Assembly (NCBI GenBank): GCA_964351885.1
Contig: CAYGPP010000003.1
Coordinates: forward strand, 1 to 64,000
Reading direction: 5' to 3'
Source: Marinoscillum sp964351885
GTDB taxonomy: Bacteria > Bacteroidota > Bacteroidia > Cytophagales > Cyclobacteriaceae
DNA length: 64,000 bases
Under the pieces are notes generated by a model, which saw only the letters and a program-made list of their open reading frames with translations, ran no database searches and had not been told where the DNA came from. Each line of letters opens with the position of its first letter. The first letter of the stretch is position 1. Below, in pieces: positions 35,706 to 43,972 of this stretch. The position numbers and the translations under genes were made by a program.

Positions 35706-36440
35706 ATGAAGCCCAATCAGCTCATACCTACCAAAACAAAACCAAGTCAAGATCTTACGCTAAAAGAGCAAATCGAGGTATTGCAAAAAGAGCTAGATGA
35801 GATAAGCAATAAATTGGAGCGTTTCGAAACGCAATTGAGTTCACAGCTCACCAATGAATTGATTGCAGAGCAGGAGCTATCTGTGCTTTACAAGGCACAA
35901 AAAGCCGAGAAGAAGGACAAGCGCTTAGCGCAGAAGAGAAAGGGAAAAAAATACGTAGAGCCAGTAGGTTTGAAGATTCGGACACAATCACCAAAAGTTC
36001 CAAACCTCAGTGAAGATGATGCCAGAGAGAAAAAGCGGCTGTATCGTGAGGCCATGTTGCATGTTCATCCAGACAAGTTCTCAATGAATGATGATAAAGT
36101 AGATCTTGCTACAGTGTTGACCACTCGTCTGGTGGAGATCTATCAATATGAGGATTTGGCTACTCTCAGGGCATACCACACGCACCTATTCAGTAATGCT
36201 CAACTCTTAGAAGATTCTGCAGCATCTTACCGCAGGGTCAAACTGACTACATCGCCTGATGCCTACTTAATCAAAGAGAAAGAGCAGCTTGAAGTATCCA
36301 TCGAGTCGGTTAAAAGTAAGTACACTTATCATGTCCTAACCACATACAAAGCCCCGTCAACCTTCATCAATGAACTCAGATCATATTATCAGGATAGAAT
36401 CAATAAGCTAAGGAGAAGAACGAGAACGAAAAGTCAATAG
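35706..36440 (+). CDS. Coiled-coil protein with a J-domain-like region
   Basis: From ATG 35706 the protein is 244 residues. A coiled coil (about 14-70) and a Lys-rich stretch precede a region with the J-domain hallmark HPD (KKRLYREAMLHVHPDKFS, about 110-130) and helices like those of DnaJ. J-proteins stimulate DnaK ATPase. The frame is open back to 35577, but that part overlaps DUF3037 and has no good start. It lies 11 bp after DUF3037 on the same strand, so it is likely in the same operon. Confidence 0.65.
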   Translation: MKPNQLIPTKTKPSQDLTLKEQIEVLQKELDEISNKLERFETQLSSQLTNELIAEQELSVLYKAQKAEKKDKRLAQKRKGKKYVEPVGLKIRTQSPKVPNLSEDDAREKKRLYREAMLHVHPDKFSMNDDKVDLATVLTTRLVEIYQYEDLATLRAYHTHLFSNAQLLEDSAASYRRVKLTTSPDAYLIKEKEQLEVSIESVKSKYTYHVLTTYKAPSTFINELRSYYQDRINKLRRRTRTKSQ

Positions 36441-36515
36441 TTGAGCGCCAACCGTTTACCGCACTGCGCAGAGCGTCAACAAAACAACCGCTAACCTTCT
36501 GATGTTTACCTGTAT

Positions 36516-36896
36516 ATGCCTACAGATAACACAAGACCTAACATTCCGACTATCCAATTGAAAGCTGATATGAGCACCGAAGAAATGTTTCAAAACAACA
36601 TCCTTCGGCCCATTATTAAAATGAAGCATGATCTTTTTGTAGCATATCTTCGAGACTATTTGGAAAGCAAAAAGGAACCATTGAAGGGTCTTAGTCGGGA
36701 GAAGCAAATCGCTTATTTGGAAAGTGTTTTTCAGCGAGATATAAACCTGAGGAGCGAACTTCGAGGAGTGATATTGGGTCAATTTACTAGAGAAGAATAC
36801 CTCCAGTACGCGACGATCAAAAACTCCATTAATAAGAGAATGCTTAATATTATCCAAAAACGGATGATTGATCACGTAGAAATTCTCAGTGACTAG
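36516..36896 (+). CDS. Conserved-type small protein of unknown function
   Basis: This 126-residue soluble protein is mostly alpha-helical and charged (MFQNNILRPIIKMKHDLFVAYLRDYLESKK and TREEYLQYATIKNSINKRMLNIIQKRMIDH). I do not recognise the family. Start ATG 36516 is the only reasonable one. It follows the J-domain gene by 75 bp on the same strand. Codon use and composition are like the surroundings. Confidence 0.65.
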   Translation: MPTDNTRPNIPTIQLKADMSTEEMFQNNILRPIIKMKHDLFVAYLRDYLESKKEPLKGLSREKQIAYLESVFQRDINLRSELRGVILGQFTREEYLQYATIKNSINKRMLNIIQKRMIDHVEILSD

Positions 36897-37074
36897 CTAC
36901 CTAGTTTTCCCCGCTTTTTTATGCTTTGCATTGTATCATGGAAGGAATAAATATAATGAAAAATAACACTTCATTTAGTGCGTCATGTACCTCACAATCA
37001 AGGAGATAAATTGATTCAATCTGGAATATTTACCCACACATTGAACTTCGAGTCTTTCTCGTAGTTCTTTCTAT

Positions 37075-37569
37075 ATGTCAATACAAAGAATTGAACCAAA
37101 ACCAGGGCAAGAATCAGTTTGGGATTATCCACGTCCCCCAGCTATAGAACCATTCAATGGCCATTTGAGAATCATCCTAGGCGGAGAAGTGATCTTAGAT
37201 TCCAATAAGAGCTATCGAGTGTTAGAAACCAGTCATCCTCCAACTTATTACATCCCTATGGCAGACTTCAAAGATGGTGCAGTAATCAAAACAAGTGGTT
37301 CTAGTTTCTGCGAATGGAAAGGGATGGCAGAGTACTATAATCTACATGCCAATGATCAGCTCATTCGCAAGTGTGCTTGGGGTTATAGCCATCCTAATGA
37401 GCGGTTCGCGGTAATCAAAGCCCACATATCTGTCTATGCGCATATGATGGAGGCATGCTTCGTCAATGGCGAATTGGTCAAAGCACAAGCTGGGGATTTC
37501 TATGGTGGATGGATCACCAATAATATCGTGGGTCCATTTAAAGGAGGAGAAGGTACTTGGGGTTGGTAA
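37075..37569 (+). CDS. DUF427 family protein
   Basis: The 164-residue protein has the DUF427 beta-barrel signatures: ESVWDYPRPPAIEP, GEVILDSNKSYRVLETSHPPTYYIP, SSFCEWKGMAEYYNL and a C-terminal GDFYGGWITNNIVGPFKGGEGTWGW. No enzymatic function is established for the family. The region between 36897 and 37075 contains no clear regulatory site. The start at 37075 is the first ATG of the frame. Confidence 0.9.
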   Translation: MSIQRIEPKPGQESVWDYPRPPAIEPFNGHLRIILGGEVILDSNKSYRVLETSHPPTYYIPMADFKDGAVIKTSGSSFCEWKGMAEYYNLHANDQLIRKCAWGYSHPNERFAVIKAHISVYAHMMEACFVNGELVKAQAGDFYGGWITNNIVGPFKGGEGTWGW

Positions 37570-37602
37570 ACTCAGAATCAGTTCCACACCTCTAGCGCTG
37601 AG

Positions 37603-37650
37603 GGTATTTCCGTGCCTTGAATAGATACGTTTACCTAGAAACTTCCGCGT
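37603..37650. repeat. Degenerate REP-like copy at the 3' end of the DUF2237 gene
   Basis: The sequence TTTCCGTGCCTT followed by ATAGATAC matches the unit at 39467-39488 that marks the end of the RAYT gene (TTCCGTGCCTTT, ATAGATAC), and a second ACTTCCGCG arm lies at 37640-37648. It overlaps the DUF2237 stop codon. It looks like a decayed member of the REP family described at 39453, 41737 and 42678. Confidence 0.35.
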
Positions 37651-37996
37651 ACTTGATCAGCTCCTTCAGCGGGATATACTCCAATGTCTTCTCATGTGTG
37701 GCCTCAGGGACGATCATAGGAGCTACTCCGGCATCATAAGCTTGTTTCCACCTGGATGCACACAAGCACCACTGATCACCGGACTTCAATCCCGGAAACT
37801 GATACTCAGGGCGAGGAGTGGAGAGGTCATTGCCTACGGATAGGGTGTTCTGTAGAAACTCTTCAGTCATGATAGCACAGACAGTGTGTGTGCCTTGATC
37901 GTTTTCATCTGTCTCACAGCAACCATTCCTAAAGAAACCGGTCATAGGTGAGGTGCTGCAACTAATTAAAGGTTCTCCGAATATGTTGTTGGCCAT
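37631..37996 (-). CDS. DUF2237 family protein
   Basis: The 121-residue protein matches the DUF2237/COG3651 pattern: NIFGEPLISCSTSPMTGFFRNGCCET, HTVCAIMTEEFL, PEYQFPGLKSGDQWCLCASRWKQAYDAGVAPMIVPEATHEKTLEYI. Conserved cysteines and aromatic residues are present. Its function is unknown. It is convergent with the DUF427 gene. The 3' end carries the degenerate REP-like unit. Confidence 0.9.
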   Translation of the reverse strand: MANNIFGEPLISCSTSPMTGFFRNGCCETDENDQGTHTVCAIMTEEFLQNTLSVGNDLSTPRPEYQFPGLKSGDQWCLCASRWKQAYDAGVAPMIVPEATHEKTLEYIPLKELIKYAEVSR

Positions 37997-38231
37997 GGGG
38001 GATTGTGGATTGTGATCTTAGCGTGTTTTCGAACACTAATCTAGTCGACTTGAGAATAGCTGCTATGTCTAGGCATTAGAATTTACGTAATAAAGATAAG
38101 TTTCCGATAATCTGATCTTATGTAATACAAATTTGAATGCTTATACTAGGGTCGTCTTTAACCACGTCTTTATCCCAAACAGCAAAAGAATATTTGATTT
38201 AGCTTACATCCGAATTTTTTGAACTAAGTAT

Positions 38232-39332
38232 ATGAATTTCTCTTTTAAAAAACTCTTTTACATTCTTGGTAGTTTGATTGCCGGTACGGTTATCATGATA
38301 TATGCCAAAGACATTCTGATACCAATTTTCTTTGCTTTATTGTTCTCTTTTATCCTTTATCCAGTAGTCAAATGGTTGAAGGGTAAAAACCTAGGGAATG
38401 TGCTTTCCATCATCATTTCTATGCTAGGAGTCACATTGATTTTTTCAGGGATCATTTTTATTTTTTCAGCACAGGTTGTGAAGATGATTGCTGAGTTCAC
38501 AAGCTTTCAGAAAGAACTCGTACAAGTTTTTGATACATCGGTTACTTATTTGAACGAGAATGTACAGTTTATTCCGACCATTAAAACTGAAACGATCACT
38601 TCCGGACTTTCGAGTTTTTTTGAAGAAAGTGGCTTTGTCTTTGTCTCCAACACCTTGGGCTTTACCAGTACGATTATTTCTTACCTAACACTTTCCATTG
38701 TATTTTCATTTTTATTGTTGCTCTACAGTAGCCAACTGGCCAATGCGCTCACACAGTTTAGTCCTGAAGAAAACCGTCCATCTTTCAGAAAGATGCTTTC
38801 AGAAGTACAGCTAGTTGGTAAGCAATACCTCACAGGAATGCTTCTTTTGGTTCTAATCCTAGGCATTCTCAATAGTGCTGGGCTTTTTGCTTTGGGAATT
38901 GATTATGCCATTTTCTTTGGGTTTTTAGCTGCTCTACTTGCGATCGTTCCCTATGTGGGTAGTTTCGTTGGAGGATTGATACCTACTGTATATGCTTTTA
39001 TCAGCTATGACAGTTACCTATATCCTCTAGGTGTAATCGTCATTTTTTGGGTTGTCCAATTTCTTGAAGGCAATTTTTTGAATCCTAAAATTGTGGGAGG
39101 GAGCTTAAAAGTAAATGCCCTTTTCTCTATCCTCTCTCTAATTGGAGGGGGTCTTCTATGGGGTATTCCTGGCATGATTCTATTCCTACCATTAATAGCT
39201 ATGCTGAGAGTCATAAGCTCCTATTACGAAGAGCTAAAGCCTTTGGCCTTATTGATTGGGGATGATTCCAATGACACGGATGATGAAGGTAAACTCTGGC
39301 TCAAGATTAAGGGGATTTTTAGTAAAAGCTGA
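38232..39332 (+). CDS. AI-2E family transporter (TqsA/YdiK-like permease)
   Basis: The 366-residue protein has about eight TM helices with the family pattern: N-terminal ILIPIFFALLFSFILYPVVKWL, a cytosolic or periplasmic helical section around 80-130, LVGKQYLTGMLLLVLILGILNSAGLFALGIDYAIFFGFLAALLAIVPYVGSFVGGLIP and VIFWVVQFLEGNFLNPKIVGGSLKVNALFSILSLIGGGLLWGIPGMILFLPLIA. Members export AI-2 or act as Na+/H+ antiporters; the substrate here is unknown. It stands alone. Confidence 0.93.
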   Translation: MNFSFKKLFYILGSLIAGTVIMIYAKDILIPIFFALLFSFILYPVVKWLKGKNLGNVLSIIISMLGVTLIFSGIIFIFSAQVVKMIAEFTSFQKELVQVFDTSVTYLNENVQFIPTIKTETITSGLSSFFEESGFVFVSNTLGFTSTIISYLTLSIVFSFLLLLYSSQLANALTQFSPEENRPSFRKMLSEVQLVGKQYLTGMLLLVLILGILNSAGLFALGIDYAIFFGFLAALLAIVPYVGSFVGGLIPTVYAFISYDSYLYPLGVIVIFWVVQFLEGNFLNPKIVGGSLKVNALFSILSLIGGGLLWGIPGMILFLPLIAMLRVISSYYEELKPLALLIGDDSNDTDDEGKLWLKIKGIFSKS

Positions 39333-39344
39333 GTTCCAAGAGTT

Positions 39345-39412
39345 CCCACTGACTCCAGAGAATGTTATCAGGTAAGGCCTCCCTTGATGTCTAATCTTAT
39401 AGTTATCGTCCA
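39345..39412 (-). pseudogene. Fragment of a second RAYT transposase N-terminus
   Basis: Reading the minus strand from about 39412 gives DDNYKIRHQGRPYLIT, nearly the same as the start of the intact-start RAYT copy (SEKYKIRDQERPYFIT), and the DNA is alike over about 50 bp. The match fades near the end of the transporter gene. It is a remnant in tandem with the RAYT at 39477-40028. Confidence 0.55.
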
Positions 39413-39452
39413 AAGACCAAACTTGGAATAGGTCGGAGGTATATTGCCCTCT

Positions 39453-39475
39453 GGCGCGGAAGTTACTTCCGTGCC
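39453..39475. repeat. REP-type palindrome 1 (at the end of the RAYT gene)
   Basis: The arms GGCGCGGAAGT and ACTTCCGTGCC form an almost perfect palindrome, immediately after the RAYT stop. The core GCGGAAGT-ACTTCCG recurs at 41737-41756 and 42678-42703. Dispersed palindromes next to a RAYT gene are the hallmark of REP/BIME elements. Confidence 0.65.
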
Positions 39476-39476
39476 T

Positions 39477-40028
39477 TTAGCATAGATACTTAACCTTGAT
39501 AAACCCTTTGGTTCCGACATAGTCACGCGCACTATTATAACGGTAGTGCTCTGGCTCATCTACTAATCCATCTGTAACTGGGTTTTGATGGACGTAATCA
39601 AGCTTTTGTTGTATCATTTAGCTATCACTCAATTCAATCGGGTGATACTCATTTTGCCAAAAGCAATGTTTCTGATGTTTAGCACTTTTCTCAGCCAACT
39701 TTCTAAACATCCACAGCATCAATTCTTTACGACTCTCGTGAGGATTCTCTTCAAGCTCGCTAATCATCTTGACAGCTGTATATTTCTTAAAATCTCTTAT
39801 GATATCTTCTATCTTTTGTTCTCCCTTTCTCGCTACAATTAAGTGCATGTGATTGGATATAATACACCAAGCATAAATGTCAAGTCCCTTTTCTTTTTTG
39901 CAATATTTCAGATTTTCAATAATCAAGTCCTTGTATATAGGTCTTGATAATGCATCTATCCACTGCACGACAGAGATTGTTATAAAGTAAGGCCTCTCTT
40001 GATCTCTTATCTTATACTTTTCACTCAT
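39477..40028 (-). pseudogene. REP-associated tyrosine transposase (RAYT, Y1/IS200-like), broken by an internal stop
   Basis: The first 136 codons (40028 to 39618) give a typical RAYT: YFITISVVQWIDALSR, the metal-binding HUH motif SNHMHLIV, and FWQNEYHPIELSDS. A TAA then stops the frame, but reading on gives the expected rest of the family (MIQQKLDYVHQNPVTDGLVDEPEHYRYNSARDY) to a stop at 39477. So it is a full-length gene with one nonsense codon (or translational recoding). The catalytic Tyr of RAYT lies at the DFKKYTAVKM segment before the stop. RAYTs process REP palindromes; several such palindromes lie nearby. Confidence 0.8.
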
Positions 40029-40055
40029 AGATCAAAGATAGAATAGGTTTAGCGC

Positions 40056-40155
40056 NNNNNNNNNNNNNNNNNNNNNNNNNNNNNNNNNNNNNNNNNNNNN
40101 NNNNNNNNNNNNNNNNNNNNNNNNNNNNNNNNNNNNNNNNNNNNNNNNNNNNNNN
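40056..40155. other. Assembly gap of 100 N
   Basis: Exactly 100 N, the usual placeholder for a scaffold gap of unknown size. The last bases before it (AGCGC) equal the start of REP copy 3 (GAGCGCGGAAGT), and the gap lies just upstream of the RAYT gene where a REP would be expected, so a repeat probably broke the assembly. Confidence 0.97.
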
Positions 40156-40245
40156 ATAGATCTCAGATCTCTGGTACATCATAGCATATCATAAGAAATT
40201 GACTCCTTCCGGAAGTCTTCTTTCTTTAGATCACTTAACTTGGCC

Positions 40246-41589
40246 ATGATGACCAATAAAAAAGACCTGACGCAGGGGAGTATCCCCCGAAAGCTCATTC
40301 AGCTAAGCCTACCCATGATGGTGGGTATTATCAGTATGGTTGCCTTCAATCTCGTAGACACCTTTTTTGTAGGACAGCTGGGTAAGACTGAATTAGCTGC
40401 ACTGAGCTTTACATTTCCTGTGATTATGGTCATTTTTAGTATCATACAAGGACTAGGCATTGGAGCTACTGCTTTGATCGCAAAGTCTATTGGAAAAAAA
40501 GATAGGCAGAAAGCAGCGCGGGAAACAACCGATAGTGTCGCTTTGACCCTTCTACTCACAGGTCTTTTTGTGGTAATTGGCCTGGCCACTATAGAGCCTA
40601 CATTTAGACTTCTGGGAGCAGATGTTGAGACAGCAGCTTTGGCCGAGGAGTACATGCGTATCTGGTATTTTGCCTTGTTTTTCGTGTCCGTCCCCTTTGT
40701 GGGGAATAGTGCCATCCGGGCAACCGGAGATGCTAAAACACCTACTTATATCATGCTTTTTGCCGTCATCGTCAATGCTATTCTAGATCCTATACTCATT
40801 TTTGGATATCTGGGTTTTCCGGCATTGGGCTTAGAAGGTGCCGCCATCGCTACGGCAATCTCCAGAGCTTTGACTATGGTACTTTCGTTTTATGTACTCA
40901 TCCGCAGAGAAAAACTCATTACTTTCAAGACCCCTTCAAAAGAGGTTTTAATCGGTTGCTGGAAGAGTATTCTTTTCATCGCCATACCGTCTGGGCTGGC
41001 GAGATTGGTGGTGCCTATTGCTACAGGTGTGATTACTGGATTACTTGCTGGCTATGGTACGTATGCAGTAGCTGCTTTTGGCGTAGGTAGTCGAGTAGAA
41101 TTTTTAGCATCCAGTATTCTTTTTGCTGTTTCAGCTTCTATTGGCCCCTTTGTGGGACAAAACTTTGGCTCTGGCCAACTGGACAGAGTAAAGCAAGCTG
41201 TTTCGCTCAGCAACCGCTTTGCACTTCTATGGGGGCTACTCGCTTGGGGTGTCTTGGCTGCTTTTGCAAAACCCATTGCTTCCATTTTCAATGACAATGA
41301 AGACGTCATCCAAACGGTACAGCTATATTTATGGATAGTACCAGCGGGCTTTGGATTGCAAGGTGTTCTAAGCATTGTTAACAGTCACCTCAATACCATC
41401 AACAAGCCGCTTCAAGCTTCCTTTTTGATTGTGATCCAAATGCTAGTACTGGGATTGCCTGCCATTTATATAGGAAAGGAAATAGGGGACGTGGGCGGTA
41501 TATTCGTTGCTTTAGCCATTACCTATGCACTGGGAGGAATTTTGTCCATGTTTGTCAATAGGAACATCATGAGAAAGTTATCCATTTAA
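40246..41589 (+). CDS. MATE family multidrug efflux transporter
   Basis: About 447 residues with 12 TM helices in two homologous halves. Typical MATE features are visible: an N-terminal LIQLSLPMMVGIISMVAFNLVDTFFVGQLG, the second-helix pattern ALSFTFPVIMVIFSIIQGLGIGATALIAKSIGKKD, and the matching second half VEFLASSILFAVSASIGPFVGQNFGSGQ. It exports cationic drugs or metabolites using Na+ or H+. ATG codons at 40246 and 40249 are both possible; the frame could be extended to a TTG at 40240 with no benefit. Its upstream region is cut by the gap. Confidence 0.93.
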   Translation: MMTNKKDLTQGSIPRKLIQLSLPMMVGIISMVAFNLVDTFFVGQLGKTELAALSFTFPVIMVIFSIIQGLGIGATALIAKSIGKKDRQKAARETTDSVALTLLLTGLFVVIGLATIEPTFRLLGADVETAALAEEYMRIWYFALFFVSVPFVGNSAIRATGDAKTPTYIMLFAVIVNAILDPILIFGYLGFPALGLEGAAIATAISRALTMVLSFYVLIRREKLITFKTPSKEVLIGCWKSILFIAIPSGLARLVVPIATGVITGLLAGYGTYAVAAFGVGSRVEFLASSILFAVSASIGPFVGQNFGSGQLDRVKQAVSLSNRFALLWGLLAWGVLAAFAKPIASIFNDNEDVIQTVQLYLWIVPAGFGLQGVLSIVNSHLNTINKPLQASFLIVIQMLVLGLPAIYIGKEIGDVGGIFVALAITYALGGILSMFVNRNIMRKLSI

Positions 41590-41619
41590 GGGCAGATTTA
41601 ACCAATGACCACTCCGTTC

Positions 41620-41640
41620 CCACCATGCTTTACATGGTGG
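41620..41640 (+). terminator. Hairpin after the MATE gene
   Basis: CCACCATG and CATGGTGG form a perfect 8-bp stem with a 5-nt loop 31 bp after the stop codon. No T-run follows, so it may be a terminator without a U-tract or a 3' stabilising hairpin. Confidence 0.4.
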
Positions 41641-41736
41641 TCTCGATACATTCATATCAACAAATTTAGAGCTAACATTCCTTAGCCATAAGTATAATCA
41701 ATTGCTTTAAGGGGAAGTCTACATCGACAAATCATT

Positions 41737-41756
41737 ACGGAAGTAGCTTCCGCGCC
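41737..41756. repeat. REP-type palindrome 2
   Basis: CGGAAG and CTTCCG flank a 3-nt TAG centre, with GCGCC following, as in copy 1. It lies between the MATE and methyltransferase genes. Confidence 0.55.
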
Positions 41757-41865
41757 AGTAGGGGACTCAGTACAGATTCGGCGGGGCGTCCAAAAACCGT
41801 TACACCCCCATTTCCTCTAAACCGCCATGCATCTCATTTCAATTATTATGCCTTCTCTCTTCTTT

Positions 41866-42495
41866 TTATGCTGCTTGTAATTTCTTAAAACTGCAAAAGA
41901 CAAAATTTTGAATTGTGTCGAAGGGTGTTTTGTGATCTATCGTCACACATTTTATTTTTTCAAAAAGCGTTATCAATCGTTCTGACATTGTGAATTCTGA
42001 ATATTGTTTGATCTCAATTCCGCTGCATTTTTTAGGACCTTGCTCTGAGAATGTTCCTATTACCAAAACTCCTTCAGTGTTAATATTTTGCTGGGCTGTT
42101 TCCAAATAGTTTGAAATCTCTAATTCATCGGTTAAAAAGTGGAAAGCCGCACGGTCGTGCCAGAAGTCATATTTTTCAGTTGGCTTAAATGTGACTGCAT
42201 CGGCAACTATCCACTTAACTTTTGATGCTTGCTCCCTGAGTCGTTGTTTAGCCCTGTCTAGTGCTGATTCTGAAATGTCGAGAACTGTTATATCTTGATA
42301 TCCCAAATTAAGTAAGTGATCCACTAAAAAACTATCCCCACCTCCAATATCAATGATTTTTGCCGTCTTAGGCAAGTTGAATTGATTCAGGAAATTCAAT
42401 GATATTTCAGGGTTTGGCTGAAACCAGCTAACATCTTTAAGTTCTTTAGTTTGGTAAATATTCTCCCAGTGTTTTTTACGATCTAATTTCTCCAT
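41866..42495 (-). CDS. Class I SAM-dependent methyltransferase
   Basis: The 209-residue protein has the Rossmann-type motif I KIIDIGGGDSFLVDHLLNLGY, motif II ITVLDISESALDRAKQRL, the motif III-like WIVADAVTF and the YDFWHDRAAFHFL segment seen in small thiopurine/TehB-type methyltransferases. SAM binding is well supported; the substrate is unknown. The N-terminal KKHWENIYQTKELKDVSWFQ is common in this subgroup. Single gene between two REP palindromes. Confidence 0.9.
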   Translation of the reverse strand: MEKLDRKKHWENIYQTKELKDVSWFQPNPEISLNFLNQFNLPKTAKIIDIGGGDSFLVDHLLNLGYQDITVLDISESALDRAKQRLREQASKVKWIVADAVTFKPTEKYDFWHDRAAFHFLTDELEISNYLETAQQNINTEGVLVIGTFSEQGPKKCSGIEIKQYSEFTMSERLITLFEKIKCVTIDHKTPFDTIQNFVFCSFKKLQAA

Positions 42496-42677
42496 TTTGC
42501 TTCTTTTCAGTTTTATTACACGCTAGAGTGAGGCATAACAACTGGCTGTACACAACTTTGTGGTGCATACTGCGCTTATGTGTGTAGCTAAGCTAAAGAA
42601 TTACGACAAATCGTAAGAAACCTCATCAATCCTTGCTGCGAATTTTAGCAGAACATTGTTTCTCGTTGAACCACCTC

Positions 42678-42703
42678 GAGCGCGGAAGTAACTTCCAGGC
42701 CTT
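42678..42703. repeat. REP-type palindrome 3
   Basis: GCGCGGAAGT-A-ACTTCC-GGCC lies about 180 bp upstream of the methyltransferase start, sharing the core of copies 1 and 2. Confidence 0.55.
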
Positions 42704-42787
42704 ATGTTAGATCAGAAAGAACAAAAGGACCGCTCAAAAAGAAAAAAACATAGCTATGATTTTTAAAAATGGTAACTACGTTTTTTG

Positions 42788-42807
42788 AAAATGGAAGCTT
42801 CCATTTT
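42788..42807. repeat. Perfect 20-bp palindrome in the gene-poor region
   Basis: AAAATGGAAG is followed directly by its reverse complement CTTCCATTTT with no spacer. It is followed at 42830-42857 by a weaker hairpin CCTCT...AGAGG flanked by AAAAA and TTTTT, which could be a bidirectional terminator. No gene is adjacent on either side within 290 bp. Confidence 0.5.
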
Positions 42808-42980
42808 TTAGGACGCTAAAAATCCCTCTTTCGGAGCGCTGAGAGGAGTTTTTCTTTAGGTTGGATTTGGGATTAAAATAGAGAAAAATTGGGGAGGGTT
42901 TTGATGGTAAAAGTGAGGGAAGTAGGTTGTTATATGCTAGTCCTCTTATCAGTTGACTGATGCTATTCTTATTAACTATT

Positions 42981-43143
42981 CAGCACCAACGGCATGGTTG
43001 GTACTTCCTGGCCACAGTGAAGGGTGCATGCCCGCACTCAACTGCTGGAACGGTCAGGGATCATGGGAGCTAGCTAAGAAGCATTAGCTTAATCCTTAAA
43101 CGGCTTTTGAAACTATTTTGGTTCACTAGGAGAGTGGTTTTTT
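42981..43143 (+). ncRNA. Candidate structured RNA ending in a terminator
   Basis: No credible reading frame lies here, yet hairpins follow one another: ACCAAC/GTTGGT (42985-43002), a long arm CCTGGCC/GGTCAGG (43007-43058) enclosing CAGT/ACTG and GTGC/GCAC, AGCTAA/TTAGCT (43072-43089), and finally CACT/AGTG followed by six T (43124-43143), which fits an intrinsic terminator on the plus strand. GC content is higher than in the flanks. I could not match it to tmRNA, RNase P or SRP RNA. The 5' end is a guess. Confidence 0.38.
43121..43143 (+). terminator. Intrinsic terminator of the candidate RNA
   Basis: CACT pairs with AGTG around AGGAG, followed by G and TTTTTT. There is no coding gene just upstream on this strand. 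Confidence 0.45.
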
Positions 43144-43149
43144 GCTTTT

Positions 43150-43470
43150 GGAAAACTTTATGAATTATTTCATACCAAATACTGTAATGGCATCAGTTCT
43201 GGAATGGTATTTGTTTTCTGAATAAGCGTCTCTAGACTCGTCGAAATGCGCACTCGACTGCTAAGTAAGCTCAAGCCCAGCAAGTGTCTCCCTGTTCTCA
43301 GAGAGACGTAGCAAAGCAACCCATTGTATTTACACCATTTGGTGAGATAAGCTCCGGTAGGCTCTACCAGGCTTTGGTCTCCGATCTTGACTCAGTTCCG
43401 CTCAGGCGCAAGCTGTGTGGCAGCATACTCAGCACTTTAATTTTTCTTAAACCTTTTAAATATTGAAATC
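43150..43470 (+). promoter_or_regulatory. Hairpin-rich leader region upstream of the HU gene
   Basis: This non-coding stretch holds several short perfect stems: CAAATAC/GTATTTG (43176-43213), GTCTC/GAGAC (43286-43307), CACC/GGTG (43333-43344) and GGTAG/CTACC with a 3-nt loop (43356-43368). A 60-codon frame at 43284-43466 overlaps it but has no protein-like character. It may be a long 5' leader that controls HU synthesis or a second RNA. Confidence 0.3.
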
Positions 43471-43881
43471 ATGACTGTAATGTATAAATCCGTGCCAAAA
43501 GTCCAGCCAGGAGTGTTGGGCGGTGGCCTCATCAAGTTCTATGCTACCATTGTAAGAGAGCGTCCTGTCGAGCTCCGAAAGTTTGCAAGTGAGATTGCGA
43601 ATATGAGTACGCTGACCACCACCGATGTATTTGCCGTGTTGGAAGCCTTCGTTGATCGCTTGTACGTACATATGGAGGAGGGAAGAATCGTTCGAATGGG
43701 CGACTTTGGAACCTTTACGCCAAGTTTGAACAGCCTGAGTAACGATCAGCCTGAGTCTGTAAGCCGAAGTTCTATCAAGCGCTTCAAGGTTAATTTCAGA
43801 CCTAGTCTGTTGCTTAAAGGACGATTGTCCAATGTTCAATTTGAAAAAGTGATCGATGGTAGTATTGAACCAGCAGAATAG
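43471..43881 (+). CDS. HU family DNA-binding protein (Bacteroidota type)
   Basis: The 136-residue protein matches the HU-HIG-like group of Bacteroidota: YKSVPKVQPGVLGGGLIKFYATIV at the start, a helical region (SEIANMSTLTTTDVFAVLEAFVDRLYVHMEEGRIVRMGDFGTFTPSL), then basic arm residues and a C-terminal extension. HU proteins bend and compact DNA. It is preceded by an unusual hairpin-rich 900-bp non-coding region and followed by a strong terminator. Confidence 0.92.
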   Translation: MTVMYKSVPKVQPGVLGGGLIKFYATIVRERPVELRKFASEIANMSTLTTTDVFAVLEAFVDRLYVHMEEGRIVRMGDFGTFTPSLNSLSNDQPESVSRSSIKRFKVNFRPSLLLKGRLSNVQFEKVIDGSIEPAE

Positions 43882-43911
43882 TCGCTTGTCGATTCTTTCT
43901 TCACCCTAAAG

Positions 43912-43937
43912 CCTTCCCGATATTCGGGAAGGTTTTA
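43912..43937 (+). terminator. Intrinsic terminator of the HU gene
   Basis: CCTTCCCGA and TCGGGAAGG form a perfect 9-bp stem with a 3-nt loop, followed by TTTT, 30 bp after the HU stop codon. Confidence 0.85.
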
Positions 43938-43972
43938 CATCACCTAACATGGAGTAAGTATAATTTTGATGT

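Noticed and set aside
43040..43080. Resemblance to the SRP RNA core (GGTCAGG followed by GGGAGCTAGC)
   Set aside because: The GNRA-capped stem and the AGCAGC strand of SRP domain IV cannot be formed, so the similarity is not enough.
43284..43466. Sixty-codon plus-strand frame upstream of HU
   Set aside because: No protein-like composition, overlaps several hairpins, and has no start context.
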